Origin: Bostrychus sinensis
Lineage: Eukaryota; Chordata; Actinopteri; Gobiiformes; Eleotridae
Assembly (NCBI GenBank): GCA_020698575.1
Contig: CM036247.1
Location: forward strand, 31,100,431 to 31,164,430
Direction: 5' to 3'
Length of the DNA stretch: 64,000 nt
The notes below the pieces were generated by a model. That model was not told the origin of the DNA and searched no databases. It saw nothing but the letters and a program-made list of their open reading frames with translations. Numbering within the stretch: position 1 is the stretch's first letter; the number at the start of each line of letters is the position of its first letter. Shown piece after piece: positions 10,961-22,751 of the stretch. A program made the position numbers and the translations under genes.

Positions 10961-11862
10961 TTAGTGTACATAATAAGTTTGCTAAATGTTCAGCTACATC
11001 TCTGAGAATAAACCTCTGTTCTTCTGTTATTCTAATGGTTTGTGTTTATATGAAAGGTCTGGCTACCATAAATAGAAGATGTGAAGAGGACAAACATTTA
11101 TGTAATGTATTTCTTTGACACACATTTTTTATCATTTTTTTGTATTCTAAACACAACAGTCTTGTGATTATTGTAATGTTCCTTTACTGTTTTGATTGAC
11201 TTTATGTTTTGGACCTGAGAAAAAAGGGAAGAACCAGAGAGGGACCCACAAGACACAAGTTACAACAAAGGGTTGGACTATCTCATAGTAAGTGTAATGA
11301 TTTGTTACTGGAAAAATGTTTTGTTTATTTCTTTCTTTTATGTTTTCAGATTACAGATTACTACTCACACCTCCCATAAGGCTTTCACATTGGATTACAG
11401 CTCTAAGTAAGGTAATTTTGTTTGTGCAATTTAATCAGATATAAAATATAGGCAAATACACTGCGAAGCTTGATTCATCAGTGAGAAACTGGTCTGTTGT
11501 AGGCTTCCTGTCGGACATGTCCTTCAAATCAAACTCTGGCATCTACTTGTCATCCCTGGGACAAACTGCGCATGCGCTAAACCCAAAACTCAGTTGTGAA
11601 GATGTGGCGGAGGTTGTAGAACCATGAACATTTTTTACATACGTACTGTAATGATTCACACTTACAGGAGTGGAATTTATCTCTTTATCTGAATAATGAT
11701 TGATAAACCAATTATAGCCTACCGTGTGCCCTTAAACTTAATAAGTAATGAGATGTTATAGCATAATTTCATGCCTAATATCAGGCACTCGTCATAGCTA
11801 TGTGCTTAATGACATTGGAATTACATTGTGTTAAAGTCACTAATATTTTTCCTGTACGTTAG
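10961..11862. other. Gap between exon array and cnpy4-like exons
   Basis: No ORF of note. An acceptor-like TTTTCAG near 11350 followed by a donor-like AAG/GTAATT at about 11410 could mark one more small exon. No signal-peptide exon for the downstream cnpy4-like gene was found here. Confidence 0.4.
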
Positions 11863-12862
11863 TGTGCAAGTTCCTCACAGTAGAGCTGCAGGAAGCTCTG
11901 GAGAAAACTGGCCGCTCCAAAGAGGTCCTGGAGCTTGGACAGGTCCTGGACACTTGGTATCCTGCAGTATAGTGTTCACGCAGAGCGGCCTGGCAGCCTT
12001 CGATATGCAAAGGTACAACAAATTTGAGTATGTTCAATGTCTAGACCTACATTTCATACAGCGGTTTTTATAATTAATATTTTTGTTCTTATGCTAATGG
12101 AGAGTCTAAGGCCAGAGGATGTCGTCTTGTACAGTCTTGTTTAGCCTTTTGAAATTAATGTTGTTGTTATGGACTGTATGAAAAAAGTTGATTTGAATAA
12201 TTCAAAATGTATTGTGTGCTTACTTTAGGGTGCCAGTCAGACGATGACGACACTGAAGAACCTTGTCCATAAAGGTGTAAATGTAGATCTGGGCATGCCT
12301 TTTGAACTGTGGGACGAGCCATCTGTTGAGGTGACTGATATGAAAAAACAGGTATGTGTCCATCTGTAAACTTGTTACTGTTGAAAGTGTACACTTGTGC
12401 TTACACAATTATGTCTATTGTTCAGTGTGAGACGATGCTGGAGGAGTTTGAGGAGGTCGTTGAGGACTGGTATTTTCATCATCAGGACGAAAGGCTGGAG
12501 AACTTTCTCTGCTTGAGACACGTGCTCAAGAAATCAGACCAAGGTGAGTGAGGCAAGCTACGCTATGTAGAAGAGGGTTATATTTAGCTTGTGTCACTTA
12601 GACATTTCTTTTACAAAAATAGCACTGTCTGCAACAAAAATAGCAACCTAAAAGCTATAAATACCACAGATGAAAATATCAGATCTGGAAAGAAGCACTT
12701 ATTGTAGAGTTTTACATTACTTATTCTATTCCTTTCCCAGACTGTCTCAAAGAGGTGTGGAAAGGAGACATGGGGGCCCAAGGAGGGACAGCAAGTGCCA
12801 TGACAGAGGCTAAAGAAAGGGACAGCACAACCGAGAAGACACATGATGCATCAGAGCTTTGA
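11863..12862 (+). pseudogene. cnpy4: Canopy-4-like (cnpy4) gene fragment, damaged
   Basis: The exons encode a protein of the canopy/PRAT4 family, ER-resident chaperones with a saposin-like fold that help Toll-like receptors mature. Exon A 11863-12012 encodes VELQEALEKTGRSKEV, then VLDT, then jumps to YSVHAERPGSLRYAK. Exon B is 12229-12351 (TLKNLVHKGVNVDLG, ELWDEPSVEV), exon C 12426-12543 (CETMLEEFEEVVEDWYFHHQ) and exon D 12741-12862, ending in TGA. B to D are in frame with good GT-AG sites. In exon A about 26 family codons, plus presumably an intron, are missing. The two halves are in different frames, and no exon with ATG and signal peptide is seen upstream. Introns are kept, so it is a DNA-level copy, not a retrocopy. 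Human CNPY4 does not belong to 3p25. It could still make a shortened protein from an internal ATG. Confidence 0.8.
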
Positions 12863-13185
12863 GGGAAAATATACCACAATACAAGAAATAACCTCAACAT
12901 CAAGTGTTGCATGCAAACACACACCACAGTAGCTACACAGTATTTCTGTAATGCTGTGAAGCGTTTACTGTGCAATGTAGTGTAAATGAGAACATTTTTG
13001 TACTATTACTGTCAGAATTCAACTGTTGCACTTTTTAAAGCTTTTGTATTTTGGGATACTGATTGCATGCAGTTAATGCTGTTCTCCTGTTGTACACTAC
13101 TATGGTGCTCATTACGTTTTTAACTGACATGCAATATGTAAAATATGAAGTTTTCAATGAAGCAATATTTTTTATGGTTGTGACA

Positions 13186-13191
13186 AATAAA
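13186..13191 (+). terminator. Polyadenylation signal, cnpy4-like
   Basis: AATAAA lies about 320 bp past the cnpy4-like stop codon, at a sensible distance for the 3' UTR end, and is followed by a GT/T-rich stretch. Assignment rests on position only. Confidence 0.5.
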
Positions 13192-13402
13192 GCAACAGTT
13201 TACATTTTCGTTACCCTTTTCTCTGATCTTGTATTTTTACGGGGTACTGCTACTATTATTATTGCCCACTTTTACACTGAGGTGAGGTCAAAAAATATAT
13301 TTAGACTACTCATTTAGAAATTATAAAACATTACTTGATTAAATGCATACGTATGTTTTGGAAAAATATACTCTACTATTGAGAAAAAGTATCTTAATTG
13401 TT

Positions 13403-13545
13403 CCTTTAGTAACCAGACGGTTGGTAAGACACTTAACCCACCATGCCTCGCTGGTGTATGATATGTGTGAGTGAATGGGTGAATGATCCCCTGATGTAAA
13501 GTGCTTTGAGTACCCATTGAGGGAGAAAATTGATAAATGTGAGCA
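13403..13545 (+). repeat. SINE 3' fragment
   Basis: It contains the GAATGGGTGAATGA and AAAGTGCTTTGAGTAC words typical of the tail of a widespread fish tRNA-derived SINE, followed by an ATTT-repeat end. The tRNA-like head is missing or reduced to a few bases. Confidence 0.65.
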
Positions 13546-13555
13546 TTTATTTATT

Positions 13556-14580
13556 TATTTACTTCTAAAGTAAGTGGTAGCCTGTGTCTGCTTCTGGCGC
13601 TGGTCGGAGCTGGCTGCTGGTTGCAACAGCTTTTACCTGTTTCCTTCTTTTCTAGTATTTTAACTTATTTATAGCTCATTGCTTTTGTAAATATTTTGTA
13701 TGTATTTTCCTTTTAAACAAATCTGCTGTTTTTTATTTTATTTTCAACTACTATACCCAGTTTAACGATGTATGTGGGGGCCCCTGCGTGCACTGTTTAC
13801 GGTCGGGAACAGCTGCTCGCCCTGCGCAGTGCTGTAGTGTTTCCCAGTATGGAAGTATAATTGCGCAAAATGAAACTTTTGTGACAAATAAAATTTCTTA
13901 TACAACCAAAAGCTGAAGAGACACATTTTAATATAATGAATGTCACTTACCCTTCCAAAGAATTATTAAGAAATCTTTTTAATATTGATGATAATTTGTG
14001 TTCCCTCTGTGAAAATGATATAGAGACAAGAGACCATCTATTCTTTGAATGTACCAAAACAAACAATCTGAAATGACATACAAAGCTGGATAAACAAAAC
14101 AAACAAACAAAACTGTTTCAAGGTTTTATTTCTAGGGACATGGTGACATTTGGAATTCTTTTAAAGAAAAAAAAAAAGTATGAACTCTGCTGGAACTTAA
14201 TCCTCTGTTTAGCCAAATTCTTTATACACAAAGAGTTCTAAAAACGCCCCCTAATTTTTATCTGTTTTAATTGAATTTAATATGTATTTAAAATCTGTAA
14301 AATGTCTTGCAACAAACATCTGTAAAGAGCTATATATTATTTGAATGATTAATTTCCCGTAAATGTAAATTGATTCAAAATTGTAACCCGCCTTGTATCA
14401 GCTGGTATTATAATTGTATTGTTGTATTGTATGAATATTGTTTTGATTACTGGTTAGTGTATGTTTATCTGACCTTTACCTTTTTAGTAAGTGGAAGTCA
14501 GTGTATTTGCACAATTGTACAGTTGTACAATTGCTGTACGTGTTTTGTATACTGAATAATAAGAATAAAAAATAAGAAGA
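13556..14580 (+). mobile_element. LINE remnant (L1/Tx1-like), internally deleted
   Basis: Near 13800 a short frame reads YGREQLLALRSA, resembling the start of a fish LINE ORF2. Near 14000 another reads CSLCENDIETRDHLFFEC, the CCHC-type C-terminal motif of LINE reverse-transcriptase proteins. Close behind is a frame like the usual L1-type C-terminus (FIHK, then YLKSVKC). The intervening polymerase region is gone. The end is an AATAAGAATAAAAAATAAG-rich tail. Confidence 0.75.
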
Positions 14581-14744
14581 AGAAAATATACAGAACAGAT
14601 GTAGCATGGATTATAATGTTTTTCTTGTCTTCGCTTTTTTACAAGTTTTGCAAAACATTACCGAGTAGGGGCTGGTCAGTACCTGGATGTGAGACCGCTG
14701 GGGAACGTGAGTGAGTGAGTGAGTGAGTCTCTCGACGCTATAGT

Positions 14745-15079
14745 GCAGTGGTTCTCAAGCTGTGGTACAGGGCTCTTTCTGGTGGTACTCAGAAGTACTG
14801 ATGTAGTTAAATTTTTATTCTTGTTTTGACCTTACTTTTGTTGGGGTTTCAATTTGAAGTCTTGGTTCGGGCATGGTTTTGTCTTGGTTTTGTCTTGAAC
14901 TCATTCTGGTTTTCATTTTTTAGTCCCTGGTACCTGTTTTGTCTTTGTTTAGTAAAGCATTTTTAGTTCAGTTAATCCATATTTTACCCCTTGGGTTAGT
15001 CCTGATTTAGGCTCCCTTTTTTGTCTGGTAAAGATAGAAAATCCAAATAATTTCTGCGGTGGTACTTTGAGAATCACTG
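14745..15079. mobile_element. hAT-like MITE (CAGTGGTTCTCAA termini)
   Basis: The left end CAGTGGTTCTCAAGCTGTGG is matched by the inverted right end ending GAGAATCACTG. The interior is TTTTGTCTTGGTT-rich and noncoding. A second, partial copy is at 37190-37382. A (GTGA)n tract precedes it at 14708-14727. Confidence 0.8.
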
Positions 15080-15099
15080 GTGTAGAGCAGGAATGTGTC

Positions 15100-15275
15100 T
15101 CTTTTTAACAGAACCTGAGAAGATTAGCTTTTTACCTTTTGTATGATGCCATTTTACTACAGGAGGAATCGGTGGAAACAGAGCTGTACACTGTTTTTTT
15201 TTTGATAAATGAATTAGAGCAGACTGGATGTAGAGGGTTTGTTGGTGAGTGCTTCCTGGAGTAGGCAGGGTTTAA
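15100..15275 (+). repeat. MITE family A fragment
   Basis: It matches the family seen in full at 21188-21696 and 35958-36528 through the TTTGTATGATGCCATTTTACTAC, GGTGGAAACAGAGCTG and GACTGGATGTAGAGGG words. Both ends are lost. Confidence 0.75.
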
Positions 15276-15289
15276 AAGAGGGTAAGCAA

Positions 15290-17434
15290 AAGGACAAAAA
15301 AAAAAGCAACATGTCCAACATTTACACACTTTAATACACTTCCAAATAGTAAAAACACTTTCTGTATGTCAACAGCAAACCAAACATGAGAATTCAACAC
15401 CAAACTAAACCAACACCAAACCAAAAAGTCAGTTTAACTACAGAAGTGTACAGTTTTCACAAACAATTCCAGAGCAGTAACTTTGACAATACTACAACAC
15501 TGTGAAAGCTGAATCAGCAAACCAAATTTCTGTAGCTTATAACAGACATACAATACAATGACTGACAGCACCTGGATCTCAATAGAAATACCTGTGGTAG
15601 ATGAATGTGGTGTCCAACATTATGTTACAAAAAGCAAATGAACATCTTTTTTTCTGTTTTCTAAACATTTACTGTAAATCACCAACAAACAAAAGCTTTT
15701 GAACTGGTTGATGAGGTGAAAATTTGAGAATTTAATCTAGGCCATAACCCCAGCCAACGTGCTCTTTGGCTTCATTCAATTTATAAAAATATATATATGA
15801 AAAATATGAAATATTTTTTGTTAAATGTACTTTAGAGGATTAGGGCCAATATAAAGGATTTTTAAAGATAACTTCAAAGATTAAAGTCTGCCTTATGATA
15901 CTGAACTTAAATAGGTCAATATGACCTATGACCAGAATTCAGGCTTTTCTCAGATTTTTTTTATTGTCAGAATTCTTATCTCCATTTTAGAATTCTGACT
16001 ATAACTTCTGATTATAACTTTTTTTGGACAAAGACTCTCGTGATCTCACTTTTTTGGAACTTTAATCTCAGAATTCAGACTTTTTTTCTTGGAATTCTGA
16101 CTTTGATTGTTGAATTTTGACAATCTCTCAGAGAAGACACAGGCAGGACAAATTAACAAATTTTTAAAAATTAACATTAGTGTCTTTGACATAATATGCT
16201 TTACAGTCTTTCATTTCAACTGTTAAATAAAAGAGAGAGTGGACAGCAAGTCGATGTAACTCTTAGCCTAATATTATCTGTAATATTTTGAGTCACATTA
16301 CCTTTCCTAAACACAGTGCCCTCGGTTCACCAGAAACCATCATGTAACTACTGTAAGTTGCAGTGCATATCTCACCATAAACCTGTCCCAATATCAGACA
16401 TACTGTATAACATACTGTATACTGTATATTGAAAAGTAACAGTTCTGTGTATGGAGCAGTGCAGTCCTGTAGAGGACAGAGACTAAAAAGATACATTAAT
16501 TCCACCACACGATACTGCAAATTAAAACAAAGCTCAAAGTTTATATAGTATCATACATTCAACTGTTTGTTAGCATTAACAGCATAAGCTTATAAATCCT
16601 TCCACAAGTGACGTGTTTAGAAATGTTGCGCATGCAGCTTGGTACCAAGATTCTATCACATTCATTTTTATGAGATAGCTAAAATATTAATTTAGACATT
16701 TTTTGACAGCAGGAACAAATGGTTGTTGTTTGTTAAAACATACTATGAATTAATATGACCCAGACCTGATTACAGCTTAAGTTGCTTAAATTCACTTAAT
16801 AAAGCAGGATTTGTGGAGATTAATTAAATCTGAGCATATGGTGTCAAACTATTTTCTATTTCTATTTTTTCAAAATTCTAAAATCTACAGTGCCCATAAA
16901 CTTTTTCTGTACAAATGCCTCAATTTAAAAGAGGCTATGCTCTAAGTTCTAAACATGAATTTTAAGATTTTAAGATCAATTAATTATTATTTTAGATTAA
17001 AGATTAAAATTAAGACTTAATCAAACTATTGAAAAGGTAAGTGAGCTTCCGTATCAGATCCTGCTAAAACAAGCCTACACAGGTCATCTGTGTATTTGAA
17101 GCCGATGTAAACATGACATTAAAGTGGTGTGTAATACATGTTTAGGGCTAAAGGGTTTAAATAATCTCTTTCTCGCCTCTTCAGAAACACAAAATAGATG
17201 ATATGGGTAAAAAAAACTAGCTGCTCTAAGTACTGAAAAAATACATGTGCACTAATATACTTCAATATTTCAAACCATATTTTAAGGTTTATCTGTCTAA
17301 AACAAAATATACATCTAATATAAATACACTTTTCAATCTGCAGGCTGGTCAGCTCCACTCAATGATACAGATGATGCTCAAACTGAGATGTACAGCAAAG
17401 GAACCACAGACCCAGCCTGATGAGAGCAGAGAGG
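15290..17434. other. Region downstream of EAF1
   Basis: No gene is visible. It probably includes the EAF1 3' UTR, which reads leftward, but a convincing poly(A) signal could not be chosen. Positions 15930-16115 hold repeated GAATTCTGAC/GTCAGAATTC words with T-runs, a known look for dispersed fish repeats. Confidence 0.5.
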
Positions 17435-20400
17435 TCAGTCGTCATCACTGTCGCTGCCAGACTCACTGAGCTGGAGATCATTCCCTAAAAACAAAAACAA
17501 CATTTTAACATAAATCACATAGGACATGTTTTGTACAATCTTGGCAAGAAATGAATTCCATAATTCCAAAAAATTGGCATGAGCTTTAGCTTAGAACAAA
17601 GTTGCAGACTAATACATACCACATTTTTTTCGTTATGATATAAAGAAGGGATGTCTGCAGGTTTACCCTTAGGGGGCCAAAAATTGTGAGGTGCTTGTGG
17701 ACCGAGTTTAACTTTTGCAAACTAGTTCAACCAGATATGCATTTAGAAGCAAGATTTTTTTTTTTTTTGTAGTTATTTTTTGTTCTCCATGGTAAACAAA
17801 GGTTACATAAGAAATACCAAAACTTTAAGATAGTAAAGTATTAAATTATTTTGAACGAGCTGTTTGACCTATTACTAAAGTACTTAGCCAGACTATCCAC
17901 TTTAAAAGTCCAAGTTAAAGGTCCCCTATTATGCTTAATCAACTTTTTTGAGCTTTTAACTATGTTATAATGTTGCTTGCACCTCAAAAACATACCTGGA
18001 GTAGTATTTTGTTTCATTCATGCATGCTTAAGTAATCCTATGTGCTGCGGCTGTCCCCTTCTAAAGAGCTGAAAAGTCTTGGTTTCGCGGCTCCACATAG
18101 ACACATGAAACCAGGAAGTACTCCTGCGCGTTTCTAAAGCTCATACACCATCACCAAACTCGTTCTGATCATTTCAGCAGCTTATATTGCAGTTACTACG
18201 AAGCAGTCAGCTCATCTAACTGTCAATTAGTGTCATGTTGCTGATAGCTGTGCTAATTAGCCTATTTCATAATCTGTCCATTCCCCACCGTTGCAAGCAG
18301 GGGGCGACAGACACCTAATCCAAGCGTCCTCTGCAAAGTCAAAGTAACAGCCCGCCAAAGGGAGACATTTTCCATAAATATACATTATTTTAAGTTATAA
18401 AACATGAAATACTAATGCAAAGGCGTCCACATTTTTTTCAAAAAGCATATGGGACCTTTAAATTGGTATGGAAACCCTGCCATTTAAACATATTTACATC
18501 AAATTCCTACCCAACCATATATAAATCATTTATCTCAAATAGGTAAACATTTTACATTGCTTTTGGTTGAAATTTTTCAATTTGTGCCATTTCCTTCTGG
18601 ATATGCTGTATGCTTATCCATTGCATTAGGAGTTTAATCTGCACTTATTTATTCCAGGCCATGTAAATCCTACTTGAAACAAGAGGACTAGTTTTTCTAG
18701 AGGATAAAGACAAAAAATAATATGGTTGGCCAGAGTAATGAGAGATATATCCTGAAAATAACTTGGACCTGGATGCAAGATGAATGCTAATGTCAAGGAA
18801 ATGGCTAAAGCATAACAAGGACTACAGATGGTCAGTTGCTTTTTGGTAATAAAATCTGACATTTAAACTGCCTGTATGAGTGTGTAAGCCTTACGGAGTG
18901 TGTTCATGAGCTGGTTGTTGCCCTGTCGGTCCACTCCCCCGTTGGCCATCAGGAGGCGGTTGGGGGAGGTCTGGCTGAGCGGTCTGGGAGGGAGGCGGTT
19001 GGGAGAGGTCTGGCTGAGCGGTCTGGGAGGGAGGCGGTTGGGGGAGGTCTGGCTGAGCGGTCTGGGAGGGAGGCGGTTGGGAGAGGTCTGGCTGAGCGGT
19101 CTGGGGGGGTTGTGTTCTCCGTCACTGCTGGAGCTGTCGTTGTCACTCCCAGAGCCACTGGCCGAATCAGAGCTACTGCTGCCACTGCTGCTCATCTGTT
19201 CAATCACCTCCACCTCAGCCCGCAGCTCTGCAAAGTACACAATCCAGAGTGCCATGTAAAATCTGTCTACAATACGCATACACATATATTATTAATATTT
19301 TATTATTTTGAAGGGGCTATACCATGCTTTTAAACCAATCTTGGTCACCTCTAGAACAGAACTGCACATTTTACAACCTTTAAAAACATTATGTGACTAA
19401 AAGAAAGCATTTCCAATAATTACTTTACTACAGCCATATAGAAACAGTTGAGACCAGAGAGGAGTAGCTCTGTTAAGCTCTTTTGAACAGAAACAGAGAA
19501 AAAAAAAGCTTACTACTTCCTTAAAAGTTTTGTATGATGCCATGATACTACAAAAGATTATTGATATTTATGGTTAAGGCTGACCTTGACCTACAAAAAT
19601 AAAATTGAATTAGAGTAAAAAAATATCATTCATATATAATATTTAAAATCTTAACTTATAGTTGTGCATCATACACACAGGGTGACAAGTGTTTGAGCTT
19701 GCACAAATAATAATAATGCATATTCACCAATGTTGGTGCAAATCATTAACATATACGGCCTGCAAAAATCAAACAATAAGACAACACATTTTTATCTACT
19801 ATACTCGAAAAACTTTTTTTTTTTGTTTTTTTGCATAAAAAATATGGTTTGTTTACTTTACAAACATGGCGTATAAAGGGTAAAAACATATGACAGTTAG
19901 TAGGTATTTGGTGTTTTTGTTTATGACTGAAGTTGATGAAATACAACTACAACAACAAAAAAAAGTGGGGCACAATACTGGCCCTAAGCGTAAAATATGC
20001 ACTTTCGATAGTTAGGAGGGACCTTTCATGGAGGGTTAAAGTAGCAGATTTTTGGTCAATCTATTTCTTTTATATTCATAACAAAAAACCCTCTTGTACT
20101 GAAGACACAGATATGTTTAAAATAACTTTAAAGTTGGAGAAATGGCATGGAAAAAATCTTCAATACAAGGAAAATAATGACCCTAAGAATTTGCAATTTC
20201 AATTTGAGAAAATTGCTATAGAGCCATCTACAGATATCATATAACGCACATCTTACAAATACTGTACCATGGGTGATTTATGTTATATAATTGGGTGTAA
20301 ATTATAATATTAACAGAAGATGTTATTATTATTTTTTTATGTGTAGAGAGACAAAATTGACCTGAAATGAAAAAAAAAATTGTATTTTGAGCAATGCACT

Positions 20401-22243
20401 TCTAACAGGACTGCCTCACCTCTCTTGATGTCATCTAGCTGTGGTTCTGGAGAAGGGTTGTCCTTAGAAGGAGAGGGGGACATCTTGACCCCTGCCCCAG
20501 GTTTAGTGGGGGCTCTGAACTGAGAGCTGGGTTGACTGGAGCGGACTGACTGCTGCTCAATCCTGGCCTGGATCTTACTGCTACCCTCCGCCCTGATAAC
20601 AACCAAAACAATTAATGATGTCATATTCATCACTGGATCATTTGTGATCACAGAGGAAATTGTTTGTGAAGAATTAACTTGATTTAATGGAAAAAATAAA
20701 TTAAAAATTGTGCAAAATTATGAGCAAAAACATATACATATACATGTTTCAACTGATCTGGACCTGCAAGTGAATTTGAAAGTGAAAAAAATACAGGACA
20801 AGACAATGAGCCCACCTTGTTTTCTTAACTTGGATGCTGCTGCTCAGTTTCTCCAGAACAAACTCTCCAGTGTCATGGTTAATAATGAGGACACAGTCTT
20901 TCTGATATGGCCGTTTGTTCCCTTTAAACACTGTCATGGGAGGTGTGGAGCCCTACAAGAAAGAGTTTTTTTATGTACTACTCATTTGAAATACTGCGCG
21001 GACAGGCTGAATTGAGTTCTCTTACTGGAATGTGAGGTAATGTTATGGTAACTTCATCTCCTTTCCCAACTTGTAGCTCTCCTTCACAGCTGGTGTCAAT
21101 AGATGCAGGTTTGAAATCATCTGTAAACAAGGACAGCCTTTATCAGACTATACAAAACACATAGTTCCTGTACTTCATTCAGTTGTATTAAAGGGTAAAC
21201 ATTATGCAAAATTGTCTTTTTTGAGCTTTCCCTCATCTAAAACATACTTGGAGTTGTGTTTTGCTTCATTCACACCTTTTTAAATAATCCTGTATTTTCA
21301 GGCAGTGAGTTTCTGAGGCCTCAGAATGCTCAGTTCCATGAACCCCCGCCCACTCCAGAAAGCACTGACCAATCAGCAAGCCCTCTACATTAATTTATCC
21401 AAAAACAAAGTGTACAGCTCTGTTTCCACCGATTCCTCACAGCTATTTTTCATTTTGTAGTAAAATGGCATAATATAAAAATTTAACGAAAAAAATGATT
21501 TTGGCTCACTTTTTTTCTATTCAGAAGACATAACATAGTGGCACTCTGCTGATCTCTTCACTTGTTTCTTTATAGGCAGTAATATTTGGAAACTGCTTTC
21601 TTTTAGTCACATAATGTTTTTTAAAGGTTTTAAAACATGCAATGCTGTTCTACAGGTGACCAAGATTGGTTTAAAAGCATGATATAGCCCCTTTAAATTT
21701 GGACTTTGACAGTATTGTAGAAATTATAGAAGCAATTTTAGTTTTAAGTGTTCATTATGAATATCTATACATGGTGCTAAGCACATGTCATGCTCATGAC
21801 TGATTTTCCAAACTGGTAAATAAGTTCCAAGTTCCTTTGCCAAAGTATCACATAGACCCTCTTTTGCTAAATATTTATTAGTGCAAGAAAATGACATTAG
21901 ACTATTGAAAGATTCTAGCTGCTCAAATAAAAAGTAAAATACCTTTCTGTAACTGTAGAACATTATAAAATGAAAGACAAAAAATTCTAATTCATTCAGT
22001 GCTGTTTTTTTTTTAATTTTATAGTTATTTCATTGTAGTATGTTTTATGTCACTTCAAATGCTCCTTTTCTTTTAGCAGCACCAAAGTTTTATTTTAGCC
22101 AGACAACACTGGCACCCCGGGGCGCCCTTTTCACACTCACATCTGATTGTGTGAAAGGAAGACTTTGGCCTCTTCTCAAAGCTCTCCCCGAGCTTCAGAA
22201 CATGCTCCTCTTTATCCAGCAGCGGATTCGTACTCCCGTTCAT
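17435..22243 (-). CDS. eaf1: ELL-associated factor 1 (EAF1), 296 aa predicted
   Basis: EAF1 is a nuclear cofactor that binds ELL and stimulates RNA polymerase II elongation as part of super/little elongation complexes. Exons in reading order are 22243-22141, 21120-21026, 20952-20816, 20592-20420, 19227-18895 and 17484-17435. All have GT-AG sites and their phases join without a break. The N-terminus ([20 protein letters not shown]) and the ELL-binding core ([22 protein letters not shown]) match vertebrate EAF1 closely. [14 protein letters not shown] and [11 protein letters not shown] come next, then a Ser/Asp-rich transactivation segment (about residues 182-207). Residues about 210-261 are four 13-aa repeats ([13 protein letters not shown]) that I do not recall from mammals. 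They help explain the length over human EAF1 (268 aa). The end is [11 protein letters not shown]. It is head to head with METTL6. Confidence 0.95.
17920..18464 (+). repeat. MITE family B, near-complete
   Basis: It sits in the last EAF1 intron. Termini are inverted: TTAAAGGTCCCCTATTATGC at the left and GCATATGGGACCTTTAAA at the right. The interior is noncoding, including GAAACCAGGAAGTACTCC and CACCTAATCCAAGCG. Other copies are at 33390-33528, 38727-39245 and 59211-59518 (chimeric). Confidence 0.8.
18954..19109 (-). repeat. 39-bp coding minisatellite in EAF1 exon 5
   Basis: Four in-frame 39-bp units encode [13 protein letters not shown]. Units alternate at one position pair (GGGGGAG, GGGAGAG, GGGGGAG, GGGAGAG), so the array is two copies of a 78-bp dimer. 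This implies one single-unit duplication followed by a dimer duplication. Confidence 0.93.
19311..19551 (-). repeat. MITE family A, partial
   Basis: It lies in EAF1 intron 4. It begins AGGGGCTATACCATGCTTTT and continues with CTTGGTCACCTCTAGAACAG and CTTCCTTAAAAGTTTTGTATG. The far end is missing. Confidence 0.75.
21188..21696 (+). repeat. MITE family A, near-complete
   Basis: It lies in EAF1 intron 1. Inverted ends are TTAAAGGGTAAACATTATGC at the left and GCATGATATAGCCCCTTTAA at the right. The interior has AACCCCCGCCCACTCCAG and ATTCCTCACAGCTATTTT. It is noncoding. Confidence 0.8.
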
Positions 22244-22751
22244 GTCTGAATTTATGTCCACACGTTTAGTTTAACCATTTATCCAAGCTGCACCAAACCT
22301 ACATCGAGTAACTTCAGTAATAAAACTAGATACCGAGTAAGTTAGCCGCTTGCTAATCTTTAGCAAAACAACATACGTCACTTGGTCACGCCTCTTCCGC
22401 TTTTGGTCCTACTGGCTTAACATTTTCGAAAATAATTACTATCGCTAAATATAAATAATTATATACATTTTAATTGAGACAAACATTTCATTGAATACTG
22501 TAAAAAATATAGTTTATTTTATTCTGTCATCATTTAGGTAAATAACGCTTAAGAATCAGACAGGTTCTTGAACCTTTTTTTCTTACGGACCATTTTCGTT
22601 ACCGAACAAGATGGCGGTCCTAACATGAGTTTATCACGCTTTTTTGGAGCAACAAGCGCGATTTAACGCCGTTATCCTTAATGACAGGCGGTCTAAATGT
22701 TTCCTCTATTGTTCTATGACCTACGGTGACGACTATAAATCTTCAAATAAA
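22244..22751. promoter_or_regulatory. Bidirectional EAF1/METTL6 promoter
   Basis: The two start codons face away from each other across 508 bp. This holds both 5' UTRs, so the core promoter is very short. An AAGATGGCGGTCC motif (22608-22620) matches the YY1 site common in TATA-less vertebrate housekeeping promoters. No TATA box is evident. The same head-to-head pair exists in mammals. Confidence 0.75.
22611..22628 (+). promoter_or_regulatory. Short upstream ORF before METTL6
   Basis: The ATG inside the YY1-like motif opens a five-codon uORF ending TGA at 22626-22628. It matters only if transcription starts upstream of it. A second in-frame option, ATG 22644, would extend METTL6 by 36 residues unlike the family. 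Confidence 0.4.
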
